Shown: positions 22,420 through 34,373, numbered from the stretch's first letter. The stretch: DNA of 64,000 nt from Pogona vitticeps (GCF_051106095.1 NC_135786.1:203981501-204045500); one strand, 5' to 3'. Numbers and translations: made by a program. The notes: generated from the sequence alone by a model not told the origin.

Positions 22420-22989
22420 ATGATTGTCGGCCACAGTTTCATTTATTGGTCGGCGAGATACGCGTCCTCTTCTTCCTGGGGGAACGACTTAGGAATGGGA
22501 AACCGTTTGCACATCACCTGGCGAGGTGTTCGGGGTTTGAAGTGGATACAGTTGGGTAGATTGACAGCCTTCGGCCAATCGCCTCCTGATATTTTGGTTA
22601 TTCACTTAGGAGGTAATGATTTGCCTGGATTACCAGGTAAAGGGCTAATATTAGATATATTGAGAGATCTCACTTGGTTAAGACAGAGATATACTACAAT
22701 GCGAATTGTGTGGTCGACAATTATACCGAGGCTAGCCTGGCGAGGCGCCCGGAATTTGGATGCGGTTAACAAGGCCCGGCGGGGCGTTAACAGAGAAGTT
22801 TGTCGAGGTGTCTGCAGCGGCGGCCTCGGATCCGTGGTTGGTCACCACAGGATCTCTGCGTGCGATGAGAGTCTTTTTAGGGAGGATGGGGTCCACCTGT
22901 CCAAGGCAGGTTTGGACATTTTTCTTGAAGACATTAAGGGGGGCCTGCTTTTTGAGCTCGAGGAGCTTGGTGGCGGGCATAAGACATAG
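22420..22989 (+). CDS. Ngaro SGNH/GDSL-like hydrolase ORF
   Basis: Predicted esterase-type hydrolase of the SGNH superfamily; its role in the element's life cycle is not known. Counting from the ATG at 22420, block I is IVGHSF with Ser6, block III is HLGGNDL with Asn66, and block V is DGVHLSKAG with Asp156 and His159. The block II Gly is probably in WRGVRG. All four catalytic blocks are thus visible in about 190 residues. The frame is open upstream to about 22381, where a pyrimidine-rich TTTTGGTTTCGTTTCAG precedes GTGCTGCGG and looks like a splice acceptor, so a spliced start is possible (inference). It follows the recombinase in another frame, as in other Ngaro elements. Confidence 0.85.
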   Translation: MIVGHSFIYWSARYASSSSWGNDLGMGNRLHITWRGVRGLKWIQLGRLTAFGQSPPDILVIHLGGNDLPGLPGKGLILDILRDLTWLRQRYTTMRIVWSTIIPRLAWRGARNLDAVNKARRGVNREVCRGVCSGGLGSVVGHHRISACDESLFREDGVHLSKAGLDIFLEDIKGGLLFELEELGGGHKT

Positions 22990-23431
22990 CTATGCTAGTC
23001 TTTATGCTGTGGCGGGTAGTGCGGAAAAACAGGTGGTCTCGGTGAGTCCCGTTTGTAAGTCCAACTAGCCAACAGCGTGTCTGACCTCTCAGCTCTGCGG
23101 ATTGTGCGATCACAGGGCCGGTGTGGGAAGATGCGTTGGGCCACTCCTGGATCAACAGTCATCAATTAAGGATGGCTCGAGGTCTAGGGGTGTTTGTTTA
23201 GCGGCCGGCCAGGTTCTTGCTGTCAGTAAGACAGCGGGAGCATGGGGGCCGGGGGCTCGCCCAATGGCGATCTTAGGGGGTATTTTGATACCCCTGTTTC
23301 CTGTTTCCGCACTACAGCAGGCCCCCCAACAGTTTTAAGAATTTGAATTTGGTTGAATTAATTAAATAAAGTGTGGCCCGTTTAAAATCCAAGCTGTTGT
23401 CTCGCGTATTTATTCCGGGGCTGGGGGGGCA
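22990..23431 (+). repeat. Ngaro 3' terminal region with nested inverted repeats and AATAAA
   Basis: Non-coding tail after the hydrolase. GTAGTGCGGAAAAACAGG at 23015-23032 is nearly complementary to CCTGTTTCCGCACTAC at 23300-23315. Outside it GGGGGGCCTGCT at 22938-22949 is complementary to AGCAGGCCCCCC at 23316-23327, so the stems nest. GGGTAT-TTTG-ATACCC at about 23278-23293 forms a third hairpin. A polyadenylation signal AATAAA is at 23365-23370. Ngaro elements are known for split direct terminal repeats; I could not identify those by eye. Confidence 0.6.
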
Positions 23432-23541
<110 letters not shown>

Positions 23542-23834
23542 AGGAAAGAACAAAGCAGTAATAAAAAAGTAAAATGTGGAAGTTCCACACAGTTACTAAA
23601 AATGGATTTCTCAGTATAATGGAGCAAAAGCACAATACAGACTGAGGACAATTCAAAAGAAGAGACATACTAGAAAATAATAAAGTTTAATCTAACCTGT
23701 TCCACACTGAAGTTGAACAGACTGCCACAAATGTAGTCTCCTTGTGAGTAAGACCAAGCTGTGGGAAAGCCAAGTTTCCCCCTTCTAAGAGATGCTGAGA
23801 CTCTAATAACTGGTTCTGCCTGACTCCTTTTTAT

Positions 23835-23871
23835 ATCGCTTCTCGGCCTTTTGGCTAAGATCAAGTGTAGT
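23835..23871 (+). pseudogene. U2 snRNA 5' fragment, retrotransposed
   Basis: The first 37 nt of U2 spliceosomal RNA, from ATCGCTTCTCGGCC to TAAGATCAAGTGTAGT, are present without mismatch to the vertebrate sequence I recall, including the branch-point recognition region. After that comes only GTGTGTG. A perfect 15-bp direct repeat, TGACTCCTTTTTATA, lies at 23821-23835 and 23879-23893, so this is a LINE-mediated insertion of a 3'-shortened snRNA with no poly(A). It lacks the Sm site and stems II-IV and cannot be a working snRNA gene. Confidence 0.93.
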
Positions 23872-23893
23872 GTGTGTGTGACTCCTTTTTATA

Positions 23894-26800
23894 CAGGTTA
23901 ATGTACCATTTGGTGACTTGGTGCCAGGAACACTTAATTACCTTTCGTTCCTTACAAGCCCCTTTCATCTTTTATCAAGATAATGGAAAGCTTCCTCAAT
24001 AGCTTTTCAATAGCTCTTGTTCCCACAGCCAAATCTGCATATGGAAGGGAACTCACTTCAAGATGCCCAGTACACGTAAAAGAATCTTTGAAACATAGGA
24101 TAAACATGAAAGCATTATTCTAGTCCTCTTTGAAATATTTTTTGATAAAGCATAACATAAGGGGGTCAGTTTCTTCTTACAGTTTCTTCTTGAAGTGTTC
24201 AGAAAAGAAAGGCAAGAATTGTCCCTTCACACACTGACTTTTCCATTTGTTTGGTCAGATTTCCATGCGCCCATAAGGTCATGCATAGGACCATCAATTA
24301 CATTCCATATTTCATTGGGTCCTTCCGAGGTGAAAGGCAGGGTTAAACAAACAAATATTTTCCCAGATCCTCAGTTTCTTCACACCTGGTCACCATCTTC
24401 CTCAATACAGTGAGATGAACTGACATTTTGACTAAATTATAAAAATCATTTCTAGATTTGCATCTGTACTTATAAATTAGGGTATCCAGTTTTATATAAA
24501 TCTGTATCATCAAATCTGGTGATGGCTGTTTTTGTTGGGTCAGTGCCTCGTAGTCTTTATTTGGCTACCTTCAGTTTATATCCTGGCTGATCACTCCAGG
24601 AGTTGATCCCTCTCCTTCATATGTACATGATTCTCCCTGCTGCTACTACCAATGGCAACATATAAATTGCTGCAAAGAATTAGTTCTGCCTCTCTGCAGT
24701 GATACATTTAAGATAAGTGTATCTTGGCATTGTTTCTGTATGTTTTGTGCTGTTTGTTTGTTTATTTATATATACCCTATTCTTCTCTCTTTCCCCCCAT
24801 TTTTGGATCAGATTAAGCGGCGAGTATACAAATACTAAGAAGGATAAGCATGTATGGTCCTCATGTTTCCTTACCATCTGAAACAGGTCTTCTTGTAATA
24901 TCAATTTCTCCATAATACAAAAGCAATTTCAAAAGTTAGCCTTCTTTAATTCGGTCCAAAAATGGGGGCGGGGGGGGGGGAAGAGAGAAGGATAGTAGAC
25001 TATTATTGCTTAAAGGAGGGAAACCCAGGGTGTAAAAGCTCCAACTATGGTAATCCAAAAAACAACCTGTTCATTTCACTTATGCATCTTAAGTCGAGTG
25101 CTGTGCTTTTGTACATTATTCCAAAAACATCAGATTACCAACTTATTTACCCACTCAAAGTACTTTCAGTGCAAAACATCTCTAGATAACATGCTGTATT
25201 TTGCTGCTTTCAGAGATAAGCCCAGAATGCCAGAGTACAACCAGGCCTTGTGGGAGAAATAGAACAGAATGCTTTTGATTTAGGGTGAAAGCAAGTAGGA
25301 GCAGCTGGGGCCTTCATCACCACCTTCAGCATCCATAACCATGCTGGTCCTATTTCATTAACTGTTGTGTTTCTCTGAGGCCAGGAACCATGGAGTGTTG
25401 TTTCCCTGTACTTCTGCTATATGTCACCTATGAAATCCGCGTTCCACATGGTGCAAGGGTCTGATCTACAAGCTGCCTTAGGCTTTCAGATGTAGAAACC
25501 CACCATTGACTCTCCATCCCCACAAACATTGCTAGATGTAATGTGATGCCTACACGCAACCAGTGACTCACCAAGCTTGCATTTCCATTGTGTCTGATGA
25601 CATATTTGCAAACAAAGTTGTTGCTGACTTGCTGGTGATGAGACACAAAATAAAACAAGCTAATTTGCAGTCTACTAGAGGGGCAAAAAGTTTCTGCTGT
25701 GACAATAATGTCTTTCAGTACTTAATGAAGGCCCTTTTCATAATTATGAGATCTCTGTAATAGATATTTTGACTCTTAATTTAACGACAGGCTCCAATGT
25801 ATGTATGAATGTATAAATAGAGCTCTACTTCTAGTGGGGAAAAGGTGTGTGTATGTAAGCCTGAGTCAGACACATGTAGATTCAATGCAAAAGCCTGAAG
25901 ATAAGTTTGTAAGCGCATTCAGCAGGCAAAGCAGCTTTTTGAACATCAGAAAGAACTTCCGTGTATTCCCCCCATTAGCTCTCTAAGAGGATCAAGAATT
26001 TGAGCATCAGTAAATTTGGGAAATTATGCCTACATAAATGGGAGCATGTAGATGATTCATCTAAAGCTCTCTTAGTACAAAATGTGTTCAAATAATGGAG
26101 TTCCTCATTGGTAGCTCATGAGAGTGGGGGTTTCTCACCCCACTATGTCAGGGTAAGGCTTCATTCTGCTCAGACCACTACAAAAGGCAAACAACTAGGG
26201 ATGAAAGTGTCTACCCCAACCCACACATAAACTGGAGACATTCTCTGAGCAAGAGGATCAAAATATGGTTTAGAGGTGTAATTATGACTGAAGGGAAAGA
26301 ATGTGTTTCTCTCTGTCTGTTTGTCCAGGTTGGACAACAATTCATGGTATCCAAGTGGGCTACACCTCCTCTCCCCAGAACAGTTTCTTTCCCACCATTC
26401 TTGTCCTTCAGGCTGCTTCTTCCTTGAGAGAGTCCAACCATTTCTACCATTACAGACACCATACAATCATCTCAAATGAAAAACACAGGTGGTATCTCTC
26501 TACTATTCTTTGGTTTTAAAAGTGAAGTAGTGAGGTTAATTACATTATATAGTGTAAGAAATCCAACAAGGGCTGAAGTGAAAGCTGGGAGCTATATGGT
26601 TGACTTGCAGTGCGTGAAAGTTTTCTCAACCACAAAAAAGTAGGGAAGTTTGGTCTAGATTATGGTTTGACGTACCTCATCTATATTGTCCAGCTGGGTT
26701 TCTTTATCTTTAACTTAGGTTACCCCTCTTCTTCAGTTGTCCTATGGAACATAACTGGGGCAAAACAGGATCACTGTCCCCTATGTGCTGTACATAGTGA

Positions 26801-29800
26801 CTGATAGCTAAAGCCAATTTATGGGTGAAATACATCACCTCATGGCCCAGTACACCAGAGGTTAGGGTATAAGAGATAGCATAATGGAGTCAGCAGCTAC
26901 AGAACAACTGGAAACAATTTTGCAAAAGCATCAGATATCGTTATTTTAATTCTGAAAGGTTACTTGTTTACAAAATATACACAATCTTAGAGGAAAGGAC
27001 CCAGTGGACAGAGGATATGGCAAGAACAGGAGGAATTGGTCTAGCATTTCTACAGCTTTGTAATCAAGGCAAATTCCTTCTTCTAAAACTCAAGGATACT
27101 GATCGGCAAAGACAAATCCAGTTGAAGATGCTCATCATTTGTTGTCTGGACAGTATTTCCTAACTTCCTTTGATGCTTACAAGCAACGTACTCATAACCA
27201 CTAGAAATGCCTCTGATTATTCAGACCATTGTTGCAACCAGATTAGCACTACTGACCTCACTGCTAAATACTACCTGATGTTTTACATTACCATGGCTTA
27301 GGAAAGAGCCATTTTGCTTGCTTGCTCCATTATTTTTTTAAAAATGGGAAACACTAATGTGAAGCAGATCCAGACATAGGATTAAGAAATTATCCTTATC
27401 TCTTTATGGTCAATGTGACAATTTGGCCCAGTTTGGCTCACGAGGGCACTCTTCCCTTCACTAAGGCAAGCTGATTCCCACCCTCTGCAGCTAGCATGGT
27501 CAATGGTTAAGAATCCTGAGTATTGTAATCTGAGCATGTGGAAGGCAGGAGGGTGACTTAACCTAGTAAAGTCTATTCTGATTGTGGCAATTGTTTTCCA
27601 AAGTCTCAGACTTGGGTCCAGTGCTTGAGATAATTTCAACCAGTGAACTTGAGCCTCAGCCTGGGACCTTCTTCCACATACATATACTACTCGCTTAAGT
27701 TATTTTGCATCCTGAGGCAGAGCAGCAAATGTGAGCACCTGCAGCTCCTTAAGTTAAGTTAAGGTATACAGTAGCCAAATCCAGGAACATTATTGTGGAA
27801 CATGAGAAAGACCATCTTACAAACACCTCTTCCTTTCCCTGGCAGAAAAAATATAATAAGGGTTTACTGTCCTTTCATGACACTCAAAATCTGCTGCCTG
27901 AGCTGACTACCTCACTTCACTCATTAGTAGAGTCAGCCCAATTCAAATCATGTACTTCATTATGGAGTGACAGGTATTTTCTAATCTTCAAAGAGCTCAG
28001 AGTAGCATTTATGGTTTCCTCCTTTTTTTCAGAAGAACACTGAAAAGCAGAGCAGATGGAAGGCTGAACTCTATGTTACAAATATATTGTCATTAGAAGA
28101 GGGAATTGTTCAAGTCCTGATTATGTGTGATTGTCATAGCTTTTCTTACCTCACAGAGTCTGCAAATTAGCTTGTTCACTTTTGTGAATGGTTTTCAGGA
28201 CACAAGCATGTGCTTTGTTTGCAAGTCTGGATCCTCAGACGCTGAAGTCTGCCTGAACAGAATTCTGAAACATGGATTTCACCTCTAATGATAGATTGTA
28301 TGTAACATATAGTAGGCCCAGAAAATAGTGACTGACTCAAATGAGCTTCCCGGGGAGTCTCATAGCTGAATAAAGATTAGAAGCTGGTTTTGTTTGGCTG
28401 TAATATAGTACAGTATAAGCTGGACTGCCTCCATCCTTCTTTGCCTTGGGTCACCATGGGCCTTCATCATAAGCTTAGCCATCCTAATACAATCTTTTTT
28501 GGTGCCTAGAAAAATATAAGAGAGGGTTTGCAATGATGATGATTCATTGATTTTCTGTACTGTTAACTACTTTGTGTTCCCTAGCCAGCCTAGCCAATAG
28601 TAAAGGACAATGGGAGCTTCATTCCAGCAACATCTGGAAGGCCATCCATAGTCTTATGCATGATCTTTCTGTTTGTAGCCTTACTGGACCAGGTCAAAGA
28701 CAGAATCTCCATCTTAGAGAGAATCTTTTTTCCCCCTGTGAATATTGTATGAAGCGCATTGTCTCTGACTGTGGCTCTTTATTAGCTATTTTTCAGTTCC
28801 ATTATTGTGATTGGCTTAACATCACTGATCCCACTGCAAAAATTCTATATAATGTCTTCTGCGCTTGTGCATACTTGCTCTTTTCTCTGAATATGGCAGG
28901 TCCATGTAGCCTAGGATTAGCAGGAACTTAGAGAATTAACTATCCTCAATGGATTTACTGTAACTTATTTTAACATTCTGGTTATTCGGAGATGGGTTAT
29001 TAAAGTCCACGTATTTCTCATGTGCTGCACAAAGAACACCGTCTTCCTGTCTTTCTCCAGTCAATTACTCTGTAGGGCTGTGATTTCAGCATCATGGTAA
29101 GAAACCTCTGTCTGCTTGGGCACATTGTGATCCAGAATTTTTGGGAACAGATTGTCCTTCTGTGCCTCAGCATCTCCCTTTCCTCTGACCTTCCAAAGCT
29201 ACCCTGAATTTGATGCTGCCGAAGGAAGTAGAATAATAATAATCCTGGAGCCCTTTATGAATTTAAAAAAGAGAGGCACCCTTGAACAGCTTTGAAACAA
29301 AACTTGCAAAGCATCTGTTGTGATTGGCTGAGAATTCCAGACATTTTCTTAATACGAGCAATCCCAAATGACAAGTGCTGTCTTCAATGGCTTCAAGGCA
29401 CACTCAGAACCTAGTTACAAAGGTCAAAGGTTCCAAGTGTTCTGATACAGAAGTGCTCCTGACCATCAGTCTCATCTATATTGTTTTCTCTGAATGCCAG
29501 GAGCTTTAAGTTTAATAATGCTTTCCTTAGCTTTCTCTTGTTCTCCCCATTTGTAGCAAGGAGCCCACCTGGCTTGAAGAAAACCTCAAAGCTGTAGGTC
29601 ACCTTACCACAAAAACGTCTAGAAGGTCCTGTCATTTTTCTTAATGGTGTCTGGGAAGAAGTCTTTCAGGCGTGATTGCTGGCTTCAGCATCTCTTTGTG
29701 GATCAAGAAGTGCTAATAGCCAGACAGTCCTATGGTGATGAAAGAAAGGGTAGCCAAATGTAATATGCAGCTGCCAGCGACTTCAGAAGTTATTAAATGG

Positions 29801-30540
29801 GAAAAGTGATGCAAGCCGCGCTACTGGAACTTCAAATGGCTGCCATTCAAAATGCTACTGAGAAGAAGCTGTTGCTAGTGGCAGGTGATGAACTTTACCT
29901 CTTGCAAATCTTAATTGCAAAGGAACACCATGTTTTTTTCTGAATTTCATGTGCCATAACTGATTGGGAATACTGTACAGGAAAACTGCAGAAATACACC
30001 AGTAGAAAAGACAATCACAAGCTTCCAAGTTGTACCAATTTAATACATTACCCACTTTCTTGCTATGAGTGTTCAGTGAAGAACTCTGTTCCTGACAAAT
30101 TCAGGTGTCAATGAAAACAACACAGATACAATCCTAGCCCTTATGACTACATAGGTAGGGTGTTGCCCAAATATTGTTAAGCCTGCTGACATATAAAACA
30201 TTGGTGCCTTACAGTTTCTGTTGTCGATGGACTGGGGTACATAGTTTTCTCCCTCTTCTTGTGACTTGAAAAACTGGAGTATTTTCACATGTTTTGAAAT
30301 CAAGGAAATTCACACAAATTGTTCAAATTGAATAATCCATCTATTCTGGGCAAAGTATTTGAATTGGCAAGGGCATCACTTCCACTCCAAGATCTTCTTT
30401 AGGTTGGGTCAGCTTTCTCATTGGTTCCACTCTGGTCCTTTAACATAAGGTTCAAGAACACCTGGGCATACATTTGGGTATGCCACCAGTAAAGGTAGAT
30501 TTCCTTCATGTGCAGTATATCTCCATCTTATAGTTACTTC

Positions 30541-30541
<1 letters not shown>
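23894..30541. other. Long stretch with no gene or recognisable transposon
   Basis: About 6.6 kb of AT-rich DNA. The open frames, up to about 119 codons near 28.6-28.9 kb, show no domain, no codon pattern and no splice context that I can recognise. A G-run occurs near 24966. It may hold exons or conserved non-coding elements that cannot be seen without comparison. Confidence 0.45.
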
Positions 30542-30587
<46 letters not shown>

Positions 30588-30657
30588 CTTCTTCTTCTTC
30601 TTCTTCTTCTTCTTCTTCTTCTTCTTCTTCTTCTTCTTCTTCTTCTTCTTCTTCCAT
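30542..30657 (+). repeat. (TTG)n(TTC)n compound microsatellite
   Basis: About 15 TTG units pass into about 23 TTC units. The TTC part is a pure pyrimidine/purine tract. The Gln/Glu- or Leu/Phe-rich frames across it are artefacts. Confidence 0.95.
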
Positions 30658-30821
30658 CAGTCCCAGTTATCTATTAGAATTCAGATACCATAAAGGCACA
30701 GTATGAAATATCCTGCCTTATATTGGACCAAAAGGTTGAACACAATTTCATCCACTTCCAATGATTACATTACAAGAGACTGTGCCATATATCCCAATTG
30801 TACCCATTTAATATCTAATTT

Positions 30822-31169
30822 TGGGACGTGGTGGCGCTGTGGGCTAAACCGCAGAAGCCTGTGCTGCAGGGTCAGAAGACCAAGCAGTCGTAAGATCGAA
30901 TCCACGCGACAGAGTGAGCGCCCGTTGCTTGTCCCAGCTCCCGCCAACCTAGTGGTCCGAAAGCATGCAAATACGAGTAGATAAATAGGTACCATCTCGG
31001 TGGGAAGGTAAACAGCATTCCGTGTCTAAACCACACTGGCCATGTGACCACGGAAAGATTGTCTTCGGACAAAACACTGGCTCTATGGCTTGAAGAGCGG
31101 GATGAGCGCCGCCCCCTAGAGTCGGACACGACTGGACAAAAATTGTCAAGGGGAACCTTTACCTTTACC
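30822..31169 (+). mobile_element. Sauria SINE, full length (copy C)
   Basis: TGGGACGTGGTGGCGCTGTG, then B box AGATCGAATCC and the BovB-like end GAGTCGGACACGACTGGACA, closing with GGGAACCTTTACCTTTACC. A perfect 14-bp target duplication, TTAATATCTAATTT, lies at 30808-30821 and 31170-31183. Near identity to copy A marks recent activity of one subfamily. Confidence 0.95.
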
Positions 31170-31183
31170 TTAATATCTAATTT

Positions 31184-33227
31184 AACATTATTTAAACAGC
31201 TAAACTGTATTTAACTATAAGATCTATTTTCATATGGCAAGTACCTGTATCACTTTTGAACCTAGTTTGAACCTAGTGTAAGCCCATGTCCTCTGACTGA
31301 CACAGTTCCACATTTCTTACTTAGATGCTGGCTGTAGTCTTTTGGTATAGGAACACTGGATTGACCAGGATTAGGAAAAAATACTTTTCGGGAGGACAGC
31401 TCCCAGAATTCCCCACCACTACCACCATTATAGCCTGTAGTTATGCCTGCTGGGAGATTCCAGTAACTCCAGTAGTTTAAAAAGTGTTTTTTCCCCAAAT
31501 TCTGCCTATTTGTTTTTCTTTCCTTTCTCCTCCTCTTATTTCCTTTTAAATTTTCTTTCTCTTGTTTGTCTCTTTACACAGGTTTAACTAATGATCTATT
31601 ATTGACTGCACCAAATTATTACCATTCCCAAGGACTTGCAAATGTTTTATGCTGTGTCTCTGTGGAATAATGGCCATCCAAATGTTTCTAAATGGCAACT
31701 TTCATCTGTCCCAGCCAGCACTGTTGATGGTGACTGGTCATGAGAGTTGGAGTTGAACCATACATGCAGGGCTGCAACTCCCCACCTCAAATGGGGAATA
31801 TTGGGCCCAGTCATTGTAGTGTTATCATCCTAGCCATTGGAGGAGGAAGACAACTCTACAAAATGTAGCTTTCAGCTTAAAGTTGGAATGAATTTGTGGT
31901 GAACATGGCTAATACCTAATCAAACAAATCATTCCAAATGAAAGCAGGAGTTATAATCTGGGCAGCCATCTTAAGGGTTTCTTTTATGAAATTTCCACTC
32001 TTTATTTGGGACAGGGCAAAGTTTAGTGAAGGATTCGGCCCATCCTCAAAACTCAGCGGGAGCACAGGATGTATCTTCAAAAAGGCAGTGCCTTTCACAT
32101 TAGCAGCCAAGTAGAACCAGCACACTGGACAGTCATTACTCAGCTAGAACAAACTGACTTGGAGAAGACAGTCTTGTTTCTTTTTGTGGGATGTGAGGTT
32201 TTGAAGCTCCTTTAATGTTCCTGCCAGAGTCACAAATTCTGATTCTCTGTAAACCCGAAATCTTCACCAAGGAATGGTCCATGCCCTTTCAATTTCCAAA
32301 GCCAATTTCCACACTCTCTCACACACATACACTCTTAATATTCAACACGTTCCAAACCCCACATTTCTTCTCCACCCAGCCCACCCACATTTCACTTTTG
32401 TCCACATTCTCCTTTGTGGTTTCGAACAATGCTTCCCCTCTCCAGTTCTCCTTTTCAGCTTTGCCACAGCCTGACTGGGGACGTTCCCTAATGAATCCAT
32501 CTTGATTGGGGCAATGCTCTTGATCCCCTGTGAAGAAATGTTGGATTGTGACCAGAAGGGCCTTGCTTCAACCCTCATCCAGCTCCCAAAAGTTGCTGCA
32601 TGCCCTTGGAGAAGCAGCTGCTTCTCAGCCTAATTTCAGCCGCAGGAGCAGCTGCTATGGGGGGAGAAAAAGATAATATTTTCTGTGACAAAAGTGGTAC
32701 ACATCTGTGGGTATTTTCATATATTGGATGGGCTGCTAGGTTGCCCTATGACATTTTGGTGCCTGTGGCAGAACAACAAATACTACATTCCCAGCAATCA
32801 TAGAAGTTGGAGCACATGATATTCCAGATCAGCCAAGTAATATTAGCACATTAGGCAGAAAATTGCACAAGTGCTTCTCTGCCTCCCTGTAGGTAAAACA
32901 CAGTAACACCAAACTAGCTAACCACTTGAAACATGTCCCATTACATCTAAAAGGTCAAACTAGTCATTAATGAGAATGTGTCTACCACAAACAGGAGTTC
33001 TTCAGACAAATGTGCCTACTAGGCAATCAGACTTGCAAGTTAAACCTTTTGATGACCAATCACAAAACCAGACTTGGAAACATTACTTATTTGGTCATGG
33101 CTGGGGAATTCTGGGAGTTGTGAGTGAAAAAGAATGTAATTTTTTACAAACTCTCCACAAAACAAAACACATTAAATGCAAAATACATATGTGAGGAAAA
33201 TCCCATGACAAACACAAGTCTTTCACC
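31184..33227. other. No gene recognised
   Basis: Two kilobases with no supported frame. Weak pieces near 31665-31790 and 32765-32815 contain CCAGCCAGCA...GAGTTGGAGTTG and ACTACATTCCCAGCAATCATAG, the worn look of old MITEs of the ACTACAACTCCCAGCA type. Confidence 0.4.
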
Positions 33228-33235
33228 ATTTAAAG

Positions 33236-33322
33236 CAGTGGTTCTTAACCTTTTTGAAAGAAACGCCCCCTTGAGCCATTGAGGAAGTTATCATCGCCCC
33301 CCCTCTTATTTCTTATTATATC

Positions 33323-33377
<55 letters not shown>

Positions 33378-33797
33378 TTTGTTTGTTTGTTTGTTTGTTT
33401 GTTTGTTTGTTTGTTTGTTTAAGACACTTAAATCCAATGACCCCTGAAAACAAAATTCAATTCCAAGAAAATGAAATGCCCCCAAAAAGTAACATTTAAT
33501 GATGTAGTTGCAAGCGAATTTTAAGACTCAAAAAGAAATATAAAAAGGGCATAAAATGCAGGAACTAAAAATTTCAAGACGAAAACTCTGAAACTAAATT
33601 AAGATAGGAGGAAAATATATATTCATGCACATTGTAAAAAGGCTGCAGCCTTCTTCAGAGGTTTGGCTTGCTCCAGCGCCCCCCTACCGCCCCCCTTCTG
33701 CTCCAGCGCCCCCACACCGCCCCTTTTCGTTCTACCGCCCCCCTGAAAAATGAAATCGCCCCCTGGGGGGCATTATCGCCCAGGTTAAGAACCACTG
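33236..33797. mobile_element. hAT element (Charlie-like MITE), 562 bp
   Basis: Perfect 16-bp terminal inverted repeat, CAGTGGTTCTTAACCT and AGGTTAAGAACCACTG, with an exact 8-bp target duplication, ATTTAAAG at 33228-33235 and 33798-33805. Subterminal CGCCCCC motifs repeat at both ends. (TTTA)n and (TTTG)n have expanded inside it (about 33310-33420). There is no transposase frame. Confidence 0.93.
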
Positions 33798-34096
33798 ATT
33801 TAAAGGAACAACTCTTTAAAAAAAAATGCTGTGTGTTTCATCTAATTTGACCCAAACTCTGTTGCTTAATTCTGCCTAATGACAAGGCACATCCTGAATA
33901 CCCATCATATAAATAATGGAAAAAAATATGTTCTTGGTTGCTTTAGAAGGTAGAATTTGAAGAAACTCTAGAAGGTTTAAACTGCAGGGATGAATATTTT
34001 GCTAGTCCTTCTCGGGTCTAATTCCATCTACCCTACCTGAGATAGATGATGGTGAGGGGGTACTGCTGTCTGATGGCATTTGGAGGGACATAAGAG

Positions 34097-34365
34097 TAGG
34101 GTTGCCAGATACATGGGTTCCAAAAGGAGGACATAGAAAGACAAAAAAAGAGGACAGAGGAGCATGTATTGAGTGGAGTCTTAGATTGTGACTCCATGAG
34201 AGACTGCTTTCCACTTTCCACCTCTCCCCCTGCCATCCAAAATTATAACATAAAATACTACAAAAGCCGAACATTTTAGAGGTTTTTAGCTTTGCGTGCC
34301 AGATGGATGACATTAGGCTAAAAAGGAGGACATGTCTTCCTTTTGCCAGACGTCTGGCAACCCTA
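34097..34365. mobile_element. hAT-like MITE, 269 bp
   Basis: Perfect 13-bp terminal inverted repeat TAGGGTTGCCAGA/TCTGGCAACCCTA and exact 8-bp target duplication CATAAGAG at 34089-34096 and 34366-34373. AAAAGGAGGACAT occurs near both ends, once in a slightly changed form. Non-coding. Confidence 0.92.
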
Positions 34366-34373
34366 CATAAGAG

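Larger units (their letters stand above)
21051..23431 (+). mobile_element. Ngaro-type tyrosine-recombinase retrotransposon, 3' half (fossil)
   Basis: Three frames lie in the order expected for Ngaro elements of the DIRS order: the C-terminal RNase H region of the polymerase, a tyrosine recombinase, and an SGNH-type hydrolase. They are followed by about 440 bp of structured 3' tail with an AATAAA. Hydrolase genes downstream of the recombinase are known in Ngaro and not in classical DIRS-1, which is why I name Ngaro. The Gag-like and most of the polymerase portion are absent, so the copy is incomplete, yet the recombinase and hydrolase frames look undamaged, which suggests a fairly recent origin. 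Both sides are bounded by GAAA tracts. No target duplication was seen, as expected for elements that integrate by recombinase. Confidence 0.85.

Noticed and set aside
22353-22559. 68-codon frame between recombinase and hydrolase
   Set aside because: It overlaps the hydrolase frame, which has the catalytic blocks; this one has none.
23835-23893. Working U2 snRNA gene
   Set aside because: Only the first 37 nt exist; the Sm site and the 3' stems are missing, and a target duplication encloses it.
28572-28931. 119-codon frame in quiet DNA
   Set aside because: No domain, no codon bias visible and no start context; length is within chance for a 64-kb window.
30418-30693. Glu/Gln-rich frame with apparent start
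   Set aside because: Translation of (TTC)n and (TTG)n; nothing recognisable outside the repeat.
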